From contig NZ_QENZ01000004.1 of assembly GCF_003096835.1 (NCBI RefSeq), positions 422,294-486,293 of the forward strand: a stretch of DNA of 64,000 nucleotides, given 5' to 3'. The notes below the pieces were generated by a model. It made no database searches, was not told the DNA's origin, and saw nothing but the letters and a program-made list of their open reading frames with translations. Below, one piece after another: positions 37,264 to 45,594 of the stretch; the first letter of the stretch is position 1; every line of letters starts with the position of its first letter. The stretch comes from Balneicella halophila (GTDB lineage: Bacteria; Bacteroidota; Bacteroidia; Bacteroidales; Balneicellaceae). Position numbers and translations under genes: made by a program.

Positions 37264-38751
37264 ATGGAAAAGTATGATGTAGCTGTCATAGGAAGCGGAC
37301 CGGGAGGGTTTTCTGCAGCCATGCGTGCCATTGACTTTGGGAAAAAAGTGTGCCTAATAGAAGCAGGACATTTAGGCGGTGCTGGAATTATGAATGGAGC
37401 ACTTACTTCTAAAGCCATGTGGGAATTGTCAAAAGATTACTCGATGGCAGCACGTGTAGATAGAGGATACCGTTCATCGGGACTCTCTGTTAGCTACAAG
37501 GAAGTGCTTTCTTCTGTGAAACAGGCTGCTAAGCAAGCAAGACTACAGATGTTGTCACAAATAGAGACATTCTCAGAGCCTAAAAATGAAGCCGGAGGTA
37601 CTGTAGTTCTAAAATACGGACACGCTCGTTTCGTAGATAAACATACCTTATCAATTACGCATAATGAAGAGGAAGAACTTATACAAGCTACGAATATTGT
37701 TATAGCTACAGGCTCACGTCCTCGTAGTTTGCCAGGAGTGGAGATTGATCATAAAAATATCATTACCTCTGATGATATTATGAAACTAAAGGATTTTCCC
37801 GAAAAGATGCTTATCATCGGTTCAGGTATTATTGGTTGTGAATTTGCAACGATATTTTCAAATTACGGTCAAACGGAAGTTCATTTGTTAGATAGACAAA
37901 AACGAGTAATTCCTTTTGAAGACGATGATATTAGTAAAGCAATATCCAACAGTTTGGAAAATAATGGAGTTATTATTCACCATACTGCATCATTAGGAAC
38001 TATTCGTAAAAAGAAAGATTACCTGGAAGTCGTTCTGGACTTTGAGGATGGTCATTGCGATGTTTTAGAAGTTGATATTGCATTAATTTCTATTGGTCGT
38101 CAGCCTAATTCAGATGATTTAGGTCTTGAAAATGTGGGTATAAAACCTACGGAGAGGGGAGAATTGGACATTACAAGACATTGTGCTTTAGATGATTTTA
38201 AGAATTGCCACATCTTTGCGGTAGGTGACGTTTCCGTAGAAGGGCTGAAATTGTACAATGCAGCAGAATTGCAAGGGCGTCACGTTATAGAAGCACTATA
38301 TTCTGACGAGAAAATGCCGTTGGATTATTCTAATATGGCAACATTAATGTTTTTCCGTCCTTTAGTAGCAAGTGTCGGCTTAAATGAGAAAATGTGCCAA
38401 GAACGTGGCATAGCTTATCGCGTTGCAACTTATTCCAATGAGTTAGTAAACAGATCAATTGCGATGAGGAGTAAAGGCGGATTTGTCAAAATTTTAGTAA
38501 GTGATGACGGTAATGATCGTATTCTCGGAATGCGAGCTATTGGACCCCAAGCCTCATCTTTTATTACCTCAATTGCTTATCTTATTAATCAATACAGCTC
38601 GTTGAAAGATGCTAACCAAGGCATCTATCCTCACCCCAGTATTACGGAGGGAATACAGGAATGCTTACGTGTTTTTGAGAATAAATCTGTGCTAAAGCCA
38701 GAAGCATTCCCTCATTTAATCAGCTATAGAACTTGGAAGCCTAGCAAGTAA
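37264..38751 (+). CDS. DLDH-family flavoprotein lacking the redox disulphide
   Basis: 495 residues, class I pyridine nucleotide-disulphide oxidoreductase fold. FAD motif VIGSGPGGFSAA (8-19), NAD motif IIGSGIIGCEFA, the second FAD motif FAVGDVS and the C-terminal HPSITE (H457, E462) are kept. The active disulphide segment is GGAGIMNGALTSKA: the cysteines align with G41 and A46, so dithiol chemistry is impossible. Such proteins could act as NAD(P)H:acceptor oxidoreductases or transhydrogenases (SthA also lacks one cysteine). It follows the pyr genes by 39 bases and precedes a DNA repair set by 67. Confidence 0.85.
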   Translation: MEKYDVAVIGSGPGGFSAAMRAIDFGKKVCLIEAGHLGGAGIMNGALTSKAMWELSKDYSMAARVDRGYRSSGLSVSYKEVLSSVKQAAKQARLQMLSQIETFSEPKNEAGGTVVLKYGHARFVDKHTLSITHNEEEELIQATNIVIATGSRPRSLPGVEIDHKNIITSDDIMKLKDFPEKMLIIGSGIIGCEFATIFSNYGQTEVHLLDRQKRVIPFEDDDISKAISNSLENNGVIIHHTASLGTIRKKKDYLEVVLDFEDGHCDVLEVDIALISIGRQPNSDDLGLENVGIKPTERGELDITRHCALDDFKNCHIFAVGDVSVEGLKLYNAAELQGRHVIEALYSDEKMPLDYSNMATLMFFRPLVASVGLNEKMCQERGIAYRVATYSNELVNRSIAMRSKGGFVKILVSDDGNDRILGMRAIGPQASSFITSIAYLINQYSSLKDANQGIYPHPSITEGIQECLRVFENKSVLKPEAFPHLISYRTWKPSK

Positions 38752-38818
38752 TTTGTTTCATATTTTATGTGTATTTTTGAAGCTAGAGATTTCTTTTTAG
38801 ATAAAAATTACATAATCA

Positions 38819-40078
38819 ATGAATTGGGACAGACTTCAAGAAAAATTATCTATATTATCCGATGCTGCAAAGTATGATGTGTCTTGCTCATCAAGTGGAA
38901 GTAAGCGTACTAATAAAGGAGGCTTAGGTAATGCTAGTTTTTCAGGTATCTGTCATACTTATACGCCTGATGGGCGTTGTGTTTCTTTGCTCAAAATCCT
39001 TTTGACGAATCATTGTATTTATGATTGTTTGTATTGCGTATCTCGCAAAAGTAATGCTGAGGTAAAACGAACAGCCTTTAGCGTAGGTGAAGTCGTAAGC
39101 CTTACGATGAATTTTTACCGCAGGAATTATATAGAAGGCTTGTTTTTAAGCTCCGGAGTGATGAAAAGCCCTGACTATACCATGGAGCGATTGACAAAAA
39201 TCGCAAAGAAACTCCGTGAAGAGGAACGCTTTCATGGCTATATTCATTTAAAAACAATACCCGGAGCAAGTCCCGAACTTATTCACGAAGCTGGTTTATA
39301 CGCTGACAGACTGAGTGTAAACATAGAGTTACCTACGCAAAAAGGTTTGGAATTATTAGCTCCTGATAAGAATCATAAGGAGATGGTGAAACCTATGGAT
39401 GAAATAAAACAAGGTATTGTTCAGTACAAAGACGATAAAAAAAATAAGTTGGTAAAATCTATGAAATTTGCACCTGCAGGACAATCATCGCAAATGATAA
39501 TTGGAGCAACTCAAGAATCGGATCTTGATATTGTGAAGACAGCAACAGCTTTGTATAAGAAGTTTGACTTGAAAAGAGTTTATTATTCTGGCTATGTCCC
39601 TGTTCTTAGTGACGAGAAGCTTCCTGCTTTGAACACATCCGTACCTTTAGTTCGAGAAAATAGATTGTATCAGACGGATTGGTTGATGCGTTTTTATGAG
39701 TTTGAACCTTATGAGATTGTAAATGCTGATTTTCCAAACTTAGATTTGGAAATTGATCCTAAATTGGCTTGGGCTTTGCGAAATAGAGAACATTTTCCGG
39801 TTGATGTTAATACTGCTGATTATCATATGATATTGCGTATCCCGGGAATTGGAGTGAGAGGAGCTAAGAAAATAATCGTAGCAAGAAGATATGGACGCCT
39901 GACTTATGAAAAACTACGTAAATTGGGCATTGCCATGAATAGAGCAAAATATTTTATCCATTGCGGTAAATATTATGTTTCTAATGATTATGATAGTCTG
40001 CAATTGCGTAACCTGATTTTACATTCTGGTAAAAGTAAATATACTAAGCAATTCGATGGTCAATTATCACTATTTTAG
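38819..40078 (+). CDS. Putative DNA modification/repair radical SAM protein (TIGR03916-like)
   Basis: 419 residues. The radical SAM cluster is C66-x3-C70-x2-C73 (HCIYDCLYC), binding a 4Fe-4S cluster. The N-terminal part has SGICHTYTPDGRCVSLLK, with further cysteines. The C-terminus has a helix-hairpin-helix DNA-binding motif (IPGIGVRGAKKIIVARRYG, about 342-360). This combination and the next gene match the 'putative DNA modification/repair radical SAM protein' family linked to a uracil-DNA-glycosylase-like partner. The lesion is not known from the sequence; spore photoproduct lyase is a distant relative. It is 2 bases from the next gene. Confidence 0.85.
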   Translation: MNWDRLQEKLSILSDAAKYDVSCSSSGSKRTNKGGLGNASFSGICHTYTPDGRCVSLLKILLTNHCIYDCLYCVSRKSNAEVKRTAFSVGEVVSLTMNFYRRNYIEGLFLSSGVMKSPDYTMERLTKIAKKLREEERFHGYIHLKTIPGASPELIHEAGLYADRLSVNIELPTQKGLELLAPDKNHKEMVKPMDEIKQGIVQYKDDKKNKLVKSMKFAPAGQSSQMIIGATQESDLDIVKTATALYKKFDLKRVYYSGYVPVLSDEKLPALNTSVPLVRENRLYQTDWLMRFYEFEPYEIVNADFPNLDLEIDPKLAWALRNREHFPVDVNTADYHMILRIPGIGVRGAKKIIVARRYGRLTYEKLRKLGIAMNRAKYFIHCGKYYVSNDYDSLQLRNLILHSGKSKYTKQFDGQLSLF

Positions 40079-40080
40079 CT

Positions 40081-40857
40081 ATGCTTACCATATTACGTTA
40101 CAACGGGAATTTTGACGGATTTTTAGCAGCAATATTTGATGTTTACGATTTAAAGTTGCAAGATGCAATAATACGAAGAGAAGATGGAGAAGAAGTGGCG
40201 AATCTATTTGCACAAGAAATTTATTCCAGCTATGATGAGAAAAAGGCTGAACGGGTACAGTTGAGGTTGCAGAAGATTCTTGGAAAAAGAGGGCTCAGAG
40301 AGTTATGGATGAGTTTCTTAGGAGAGGAGAAAGGTATTGAGGATACTTTGCTTTCCGTGATTCGCTATGCCTTGAAAACTCAGAAAAATGTGCTGGGAGA
40401 TTATGGACATCCTGATGTGTTACATTTAAGAGATACATTAAAAAAAATCGGTCGCGAATCTCATAGGATGAAAGCATTCGTTCGTTTTAAATTAGGAGAT
40501 GATGGTATTTACTATTCACTTATTGAACCAGATTTTGATGTATTACCTTTATTGGAATATCATTTTAAAACTCGCTTTGCTGATCAACGGTGGCTTATTT
40601 ATGATTTGAAGAGGAAATATGGTATTTATTATGACTTGAAAGAAGTTCAAATTGTAAATATAAGCGAGAGTGAATCTAAAAATGGTTTAGCACTTCGAGA
40701 AATTCGTTTTGATGATGATGAGTTACATTTTCAGCGGCTATGGAAAAGTTACTTTACGCATACAACTATTGAATCGCGACTCAATAAGAAACTACATCTA
40801 CAATTGCTACCTCGCAGATATTGGAAATATTTAAGTGAGAAAAATCCATTGTTATGA
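40081..40857 (+). CDS. TIGR03915-like probable DNA metabolism protein, without UDG domain
   Basis: 258 residues. MLTILRYNGNFDGFLAAIFDVY and the C-terminal block RYWKYLSEKNPLL match the family TIGR03915 ('probable DNA metabolism protein'), which is regularly encoded beside the radical SAM protein above. In many species it is fused to or next to a uracil-DNA-glycosylase-like domain. At 258 residues only the base domain fits, and no UDG is present nearby. Its stop overlaps the next start by 4 bases (ATGA), so the two are coupled. The biochemical function is unknown. Confidence 0.8.
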   Translation: MLTILRYNGNFDGFLAAIFDVYDLKLQDAIIRREDGEEVANLFAQEIYSSYDEKKAERVQLRLQKILGKRGLRELWMSFLGEEKGIEDTLLSVIRYALKTQKNVLGDYGHPDVLHLRDTLKKIGRESHRMKAFVRFKLGDDGIYYSLIEPDFDVLPLLEYHFKTRFADQRWLIYDLKRKYGIYYDLKEVQIVNISESESKNGLALREIRFDDDELHFQRLWKSYFTHTTIESRLNKKLHLQLLPRRYWKYLSEKNPLL

Positions 40858-41285
40858 GAATATGGTCATTACATCCGAAATATCTAGACGCAAAAGGTTT
40901 AGTTGCGCTGTGGAGAGAAACACTATTGGCAAAAAATGTTTTGGAAAATAAAACAAAAGGATATAGAAATCACCCTCAGTTATTAAGATTTAAAGCAACT
41001 GAAAAGCCTGTGGCTACCATCAACTTCTATTTGTCAGTCATTTATGAAGAAGCAAATATTCGTGGTTATCGTTTTAATAAAGAGAAGATTGGGGCATTTA
41101 AAGAGGTAGAGAAAATTGCTGTGACCAGTGGGCAATTAAACTATGAAAAGGAGCATTTATTAAGAAAATTGGATCAACGTGATTATGCGAAATACAAGCA
41201 GTTCAAAGACCTTGATCTGTTTGAAGTTCATCCGCTATTTTATATAGTTTCTGGAGAAATCGAAAGTTGGGAAAAGATTAGTTGA
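40854..41285 (+). CDS. Pyrimidine dimer DNA glycosylase-like protein (Pyr_excise)
   Basis: 143 residues. MRIWSLHPKYLDAKGLVALW, with the following 'ENKTKGYRNHPQLLRF', is typical of the Pyr_excise family related to T4 endonuclease V (DenV). DenV cuts the glycosidic bond of UV dimers and then the backbone. It shares a 4-base ATGA overlap with the TIGR03915-like gene, so it belongs to the same repair set. Its last 8 bases overlap the convergent permease gene. The catalytic N-terminal residue of DenV is Thr2; here residue 2 is Arg, so the bacterial branch may differ in chemistry. Confidence 0.72.
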   Translation: MRIWSLHPKYLDAKGLVALWRETLLAKNVLENKTKGYRNHPQLLRFKATEKPVATINFYLSVIYEEANIRGYRFNKEKIGAFKEVEKIAVTSGQLNYEKEHLLRKLDQRDYAKYKQFKDLDLFEVHPLFYIVSGEIESWEKIS

Positions 41286-43041
41286 TGTACATCCAATATA
41301 TAATACCCACTGTAGCAAACATATAGAGCACTGTAAGCGGAAGTCCTACTTTGAAAAAATCTCTAAAAGTATAGTTTCCCGGACCATAAACCATTAGGTT
41401 TGTTTGGTAACCTATCGGAGTAATAAAATTAGCCGCCGCGGCATAAGAAACTAAAAGTACAAAAGGTTTAGGGTCATATCCTAACTGTATTGCCATAGAG
41501 ATAGCAATAGGGAAAGATACCGCTACCGCAGCTTTGTTCGTTATATAAGCTCCTAATAAACTGGTAAGTATATAGAGAGCAAACAAAAATCCTAAAGTTC
41601 CTAATGGACTAAACACGTAGATAATTCCATCAGCAATGAGTTGAGAAACTCCGGTTTTTAACATGGCTGTACCAAATGCTAAGGCTAAAATAATGGTGAG
41701 ACCTAAATTGAAATCAATTTTTGCAACGATATCTTTAGGATTTGAGATTTTAGTTAAGAAACCCACAATAAGCATCACTGCTAATGAAGTAAAAATAGGG
41801 ACTATATGCAGTGCAGAAAGTGCAACAGCTACTAAAATCCCAATGATAAGAAGCCAAGTGACGTGGGGCAGTTGCTTCTTAATCTCTGAAGTTTTTGAGA
41901 TCATATAGATGTTGTTATCATTATTTGTCCGTTCTTCAAACAGGTCATCGGATATCAACAGCAATACGTCGCCAGCCTTTAATTTTTGATTGCGAATTTT
42001 TCCTTTGAGTAATTCCCCATTTCGGTGGATTGCTATCAGCGAAGCGTTGTATCTCGCACGAAAATTGATTTCCCGACTATCTTTTGAAATAAGGTTAGAG
42101 TTATGAGAAACAACAACCTCTATCATTCTGGAATCTTTGCTGTAAGTTAGTTTATTCGCTTCAGGAAATACCAAATCTTTTCTTTGGTTTAGAAGTTCAG
42201 TGACCATTTCTGTATCGCCGGTAAAAAATAAACTGTCATTGGCCTCAAAAACCATATTGGATTGTATAGATATTTTCACATCGTTACGATATACAGCAAA
42301 TAAGAACAGTCCTTTTACATCAATAAATCCTAATTCTTTCAGTGTTTTACCTATAAAACTGGAATTCTTAGGTATAACGCCTTCAACGATATATTGTCGA
42401 TTGTTAAGTGATGCATTGAGTAAACTTTCATGGTTTGGCAATAACTTGTCTCCTACAAACACTAAGTATATGATACCAATAATTAACATGGGTAAACCAA
42501 CATAGATAAAATCAAACATATTGAGTTGCTGACCCGTATATTCCTCATACATTCCATTGACAATTAAGTTTGTAGAAGTACCGATAAGGGTAAGCCCGCC
42601 ACCCAAAATAGCCGCATAGGAGAGTGGAATCAAAAGCTTGGAAGGAGAGGTATTATTGCGTTTGCTCCAATTATTTACGTAGGGCATCATTACAGCTACA
42701 AGAGGCGTATTGTTAAAAAATGCTGAAAAAACGCCGACCATACTCATCATCTGGAAAGAAAATACATGACGGTTGTTAGTTTTTGTAAAGAGTCTGTCAA
42801 AGATATTTTCTATCAAACCCACTTGGCGGATGATGTCACCAATTAGTAGAAGCATAATGATGACAATGACTTGTTCGTTAGCCGCTCCAGAGAGCACCTC
42901 TGAAGGACTGAGGACGCCACAAACTGCCAAGAAAATAATAGCTATGAGAAATGTGAATGAAGCTCCGAACCAATCTCTATAAAAGGAGAAAAGCAGAAAA
43001 ACCAATGCGATACAAACTTCGATGATGTGAATTGTATTCAT
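41278..43041 (-). CDS. SLC13-type permease with TrkA-C domains
   Basis: 587 residues from ATG 43041. Inner-membrane transporter of the SLC13/DASS (CitMHS-like) superfamily, likely for di- or tricarboxylates, sulphate or phosphate. The N-terminal half has about five helices, two RCK/TrkA-C domains lie in the loop (about 205-370), and the C-terminal helices contain the motif GTAMLKTGVSQLIAD and an NKAAVAVSFPIAISM stretch. The conserved 'SSTNLIVNG' near 160 (IGTSTNLIVNG) matches the SNT motif of the family. A longer start at 43056 lies at the predicted transcription start, so I chose the internal ATG. Confidence 0.85.
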   Translation of the reverse strand: MNTIHIIEVCIALVFLLFSFYRDWFGASFTFLIAIIFLAVCGVLSPSEVLSGAANEQVIVIIMLLLIGDIIRQVGLIENIFDRLFTKTNNRHVFSFQMMSMVGVFSAFFNNTPLVAVMMPYVNNWSKRNNTSPSKLLIPLSYAAILGGGLTLIGTSTNLIVNGMYEEYTGQQLNMFDFIYVGLPMLIIGIIYLVFVGDKLLPNHESLLNASLNNRQYIVEGVIPKNSSFIGKTLKELGFIDVKGLFLFAVYRNDVKISIQSNMVFEANDSLFFTGDTEMVTELLNQRKDLVFPEANKLTYSKDSRMIEVVVSHNSNLISKDSREINFRARYNASLIAIHRNGELLKGKIRNQKLKAGDVLLLISDDLFEERTNNDNNIYMISKTSEIKKQLPHVTWLLIIGILVAVALSALHIVPIFTSLAVMLIVGFLTKISNPKDIVAKIDFNLGLTIILALAFGTAMLKTGVSQLIADGIIYVFSPLGTLGFLFALYILTSLLGAYITNKAAVAVSFPIAISMAIQLGYDPKPFVLLVSYAAAANFITPIGYQTNLMVYGPGNYTFRDFFKVGLPLTVLYMFATVGIIYWMYIN

Positions 43042-43061
43042 AGACATTCCATTCAAAACCT

Positions 43062-43069
43062 CAAAGGTA
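43062..43069 (-). promoter_or_regulatory. -7 promoter box for the SLC13 permease
   Basis: The minus strand reads TACCTTTG. Transcription would start near 43057, 16 bases before the ATG at 43041. No -33 TTTG was identified. Confidence 0.45.
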
Positions 43070-43146
43070 ATAATTAAAATATAATATGGAATCTGTTATC
43101 TTCTTAGATTATTCTTACCTTTACTGGAAAGAAAACCTTTGGAGTT

Positions 43147-45162
43147 ATGTTAGAATTGATTAAAAGAGATACTTACTTGCAACCTTATCAAACTATTATT
43201 GAGCAAAGACATGATGCCTACTCTGAAACTAAGAAAAATCTAACTAAAGGAACGGGTGATTTGGCTTCTTTTGCTTTAGGATACTTATATTATGGAATGC
43301 ATGAAGATGCTGAGAACTATATCTTTAGAGAATGGGCTCCAAATGCAACCGAAATATTCTTGAAAGGTGACTTCAATAATTGGGAAATTAAGAATGAATA
43401 TCGTTTTGAAGCTATTGGAGACGGTAATTGGGAACTTAAAGTCCCTAAAAAACAGCTAAAACACAAACAACTTTACAAGTTGCAAATGGTATGGGATGGT
43501 GGAGAAGGTGAGCGATTACCTGCTTATGTCCGTCGTGTGGTGCAAAATGAAGACACAAAGGTTTTTGATGCTCAAATATGGATTGTTGATTCTTATAATT
43601 GGCAACATAAAACTCCTGATATTGAAAATCCTCCACTAATTTACGAAGCACATATAGGAATGGCTGGTGAGGAACCTAGAGTGAGTTCGTACAACGAGTT
43701 TCGAGAGAATGTTTTGCCTCGTATTAAAAAATTAGGATACAATACACTGCAACTCATGGCGATACAAGAGCATCCTTACTACGGATCTTTTGGTTACCAT
43801 GTTTCTAACTTTTTTGCTTGTTCTTCTCGTTTTGGAACACCTGAGGACTTGAAAATGCTCATCGATGAAGCACACGGCATGGGAATACAAGTGATTATGG
43901 ACATTGTACATTCACATGCTGTAAAGAATACCACTGAAGGCTTAGGCTTGTACGATGGCACTCCCTATCAATTTTTTCATGAAGGTGTGAGGAGAGAACA
44001 CATAGCTTGGGATTCTTTGTGTTTTGATTATGGAAAAGACCAAGTGATTCACTTTCTGTTATCTAACGTACAATACTGGATGCAGGAATTTCATTTCGAT
44101 GGATTTCGTTTTGATGGTGTAACGAGTATGCTGTATTTAGACCACGGTTTAGGACGTGATTTTACAGGTTATCACAGTTACTTCGATGGCGGGCAAGATG
44201 ATGATGCAATTATCTATTTGAAATTAGCAAATGAACTGGTTCATGAAATCAATCCTAAAGCAATAACTATTGCTGAGGAGATGAGCGGTATGCCCGGATT
44301 AGCAAGTCCAATAGACGAAGGAGGTATAGGCTTTGATTATCGCATGGCGATGGGCGTACCTGATTTTTGGATTAAACTGATAAAAGAAGTTGCTGATGAA
44401 AATTGGCAAGTAGGGCATATTTTCTATGAATTAACGAACAAGCGTGCTGAGGAAAAAGTAATTTCTTATGCCGAATCTCACGACCAAGCTTTGGTGGGCG
44501 ACAAGACGATTATTTTCCGATTGATAGATAAAGAAATGTATTATCATATGGATAGAGAAAACCAGAATTTACTGGTTGACCGCGGTATGGCATTACACAA
44601 AATCATTCGACTAATTACTTTAGCTACTGCTGGTGGCGGATACTTGAATTTTATGGGTAATGAATTTGGTCATCCTGAGTGGATTGATTTTCCAAGATAT
44701 GGTAATGATTGGTCTTATAATCATGCACGTCGCCAATGGAGCTTAGCAGATGATGATTCACTTCGGTTCCAATTTTTGCAAAATTTTGATAATGCAATGA
44801 TTCATTTAGTTAAAGAGCATCATACGCTACGAGAACCATTTGTTAATAAAATTTGGGATAATCAGGGAGATCAAGTATTGGCATTTATTAGAGGTAATTT
44901 ACTTTTTGTATTTAATTTCAATCCTTTAAAATCATTTCCAGACTATGGAATGACTGTGCCTGCTGCACGTTATCAATTAATTCTATCTTCAGATGAAAAG
45001 AGGTTTGGCGGCTATGATTTGGTTGAGGTACAAAAAGAGTATGCGGTAGAAACGCCCGAAAAATTAACCAAAGGTGATTATCGGTTGAAAATATACATTC
45101 CCGCCCGCACTGCTTTAGTCTTTCAGATGAGAAAAAGTAAGAGCGTAGAGGATTTAGGTTAA
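43147..45162 (+). CDS. 1,4-alpha-glucan branching enzyme, eukaryotic-like GH13_8 type
   Basis: 671 residues. Transfers alpha-1,4 glucan segments to make alpha-1,6 branches. CBM48 domain near 60-140 (FREWAPNATEIFLKGDFNNW), then the GH13 barrel: DIVHSHAVKN, GFRFDGVTSM with nucleophile D323, TIAEEMSGMPG with acid-base E377, and AESHDQALVGDKT with the transition-state Asp. The DG-x-TSM and AEE-x-SGMP forms follow the eukaryotic-type branching enzymes, not the GlgB of E. coli. No glycogen synthase or phosphorylase lies nearby. A weak TACCTTTA box (43116-43123) is upstream. Confidence 0.92.
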   Translation: MLELIKRDTYLQPYQTIIEQRHDAYSETKKNLTKGTGDLASFALGYLYYGMHEDAENYIFREWAPNATEIFLKGDFNNWEIKNEYRFEAIGDGNWELKVPKKQLKHKQLYKLQMVWDGGEGERLPAYVRRVVQNEDTKVFDAQIWIVDSYNWQHKTPDIENPPLIYEAHIGMAGEEPRVSSYNEFRENVLPRIKKLGYNTLQLMAIQEHPYYGSFGYHVSNFFACSSRFGTPEDLKMLIDEAHGMGIQVIMDIVHSHAVKNTTEGLGLYDGTPYQFFHEGVRREHIAWDSLCFDYGKDQVIHFLLSNVQYWMQEFHFDGFRFDGVTSMLYLDHGLGRDFTGYHSYFDGGQDDDAIIYLKLANELVHEINPKAITIAEEMSGMPGLASPIDEGGIGFDYRMAMGVPDFWIKLIKEVADENWQVGHIFYELTNKRAEEKVISYAESHDQALVGDKTIIFRLIDKEMYYHMDRENQNLLVDRGMALHKIIRLITLATAGGGYLNFMGNEFGHPEWIDFPRYGNDWSYNHARRQWSLADDDSLRFQFLQNFDNAMIHLVKEHHTLREPFVNKIWDNQGDQVLAFIRGNLLFVFNFNPLKSFPDYGMTVPAARYQLILSSDEKRFGGYDLVEVQKEYAVETPEKLTKGDYRLKIYIPARTALVFQMRKSKSVEDLG

Positions 45163-45182
45163 GTCAAGATATAAAGAGAAGA

Positions 45183-45204
45183 GCTAACTCGAATTCGAGC
45201 TAGC
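45183..45204 (-). terminator. Hairpin after csbD, probable terminator
   Basis: The segment forms an 8-9-bp stem around AATT. In the minus-strand RNA the one imperfect position becomes a G-U pair, while in the plus strand it is an A-C mismatch. The stem is followed by a U/C-rich stretch rather than a clean T run. It lies 31 bases after the CsbD stop. Confidence 0.45.
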
Positions 45205-45234
45205 ACTTCAGTATTATTACAATGATAAACTAGA

Positions 45235-45420
45235 TTACCATTTTTTGATTTCTTCAATTAATTCTTCTTTTGCTTTTCCGGTTTTCTTTTGTAAACGACC
45301 GAATAATTCATCTTCTTTACCTTCAATATAAGTTAAATCATCATCAGTAAGGTCAGCATATTGTTGCTTCAGTTTACCTTTAATTACGTTCCAATTTCCT
45401 TTTAAATTTAATTCGTTCAT
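45235..45420 (-). CDS. CsbD family stress-response protein
   Basis: 61 residues. MNELNLKGNWNVIKGKLKQQ, then LTYIEGKEDELFGRLQKKTG, fit the CsbD family: small hydrophilic proteins induced by general stress or phosphate starvation, with no known enzymatic activity. It stands alone on the minus strand between the branching enzyme and the peptidase gene. Confidence 0.9.
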   Translation of the reverse strand: MNELNLKGNWNVIKGKLKQQYADLTDDDLTYIEGKEDELFGRLQKKTGKAKEELIEEIKKW

Positions 45421-45521
45421 GACTTTAATTTTTAGAGGTTAATACTATGATTTTAATGCACAAAAACAATACCGAGTTCTATATTCTTCTGTTTAAATTA
45501 CGTTTTAAGTTGTTAAAATTC

Positions 45522-45561
45522 TGAAAAAGAAAACGGCACCTCTAAAAAAGAGACGCCGTTT
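45522..45561 (-). terminator. Intrinsic terminator of the S9 peptidase gene
   Basis: AAACGGC (45531-45537) pairs with GCCGTTT (45555-45561), with an inner CTCT/AGAG stem. On the minus strand it runs into TTTTCTTTTT. It lies 34 bases after the end of the peptidase gene at 45595. Confidence 0.75.
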
Positions 45562-45594
45562 CAGCAAAATTTTGTTATGAAAAAAATAGTACTG

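Noticed and set aside
37264..38751. Reading this flavoprotein as the E3 partner of the E2 gene at 27.9 kb
   Set aside because: The redox cysteines are absent, so it cannot reoxidise lipoate.
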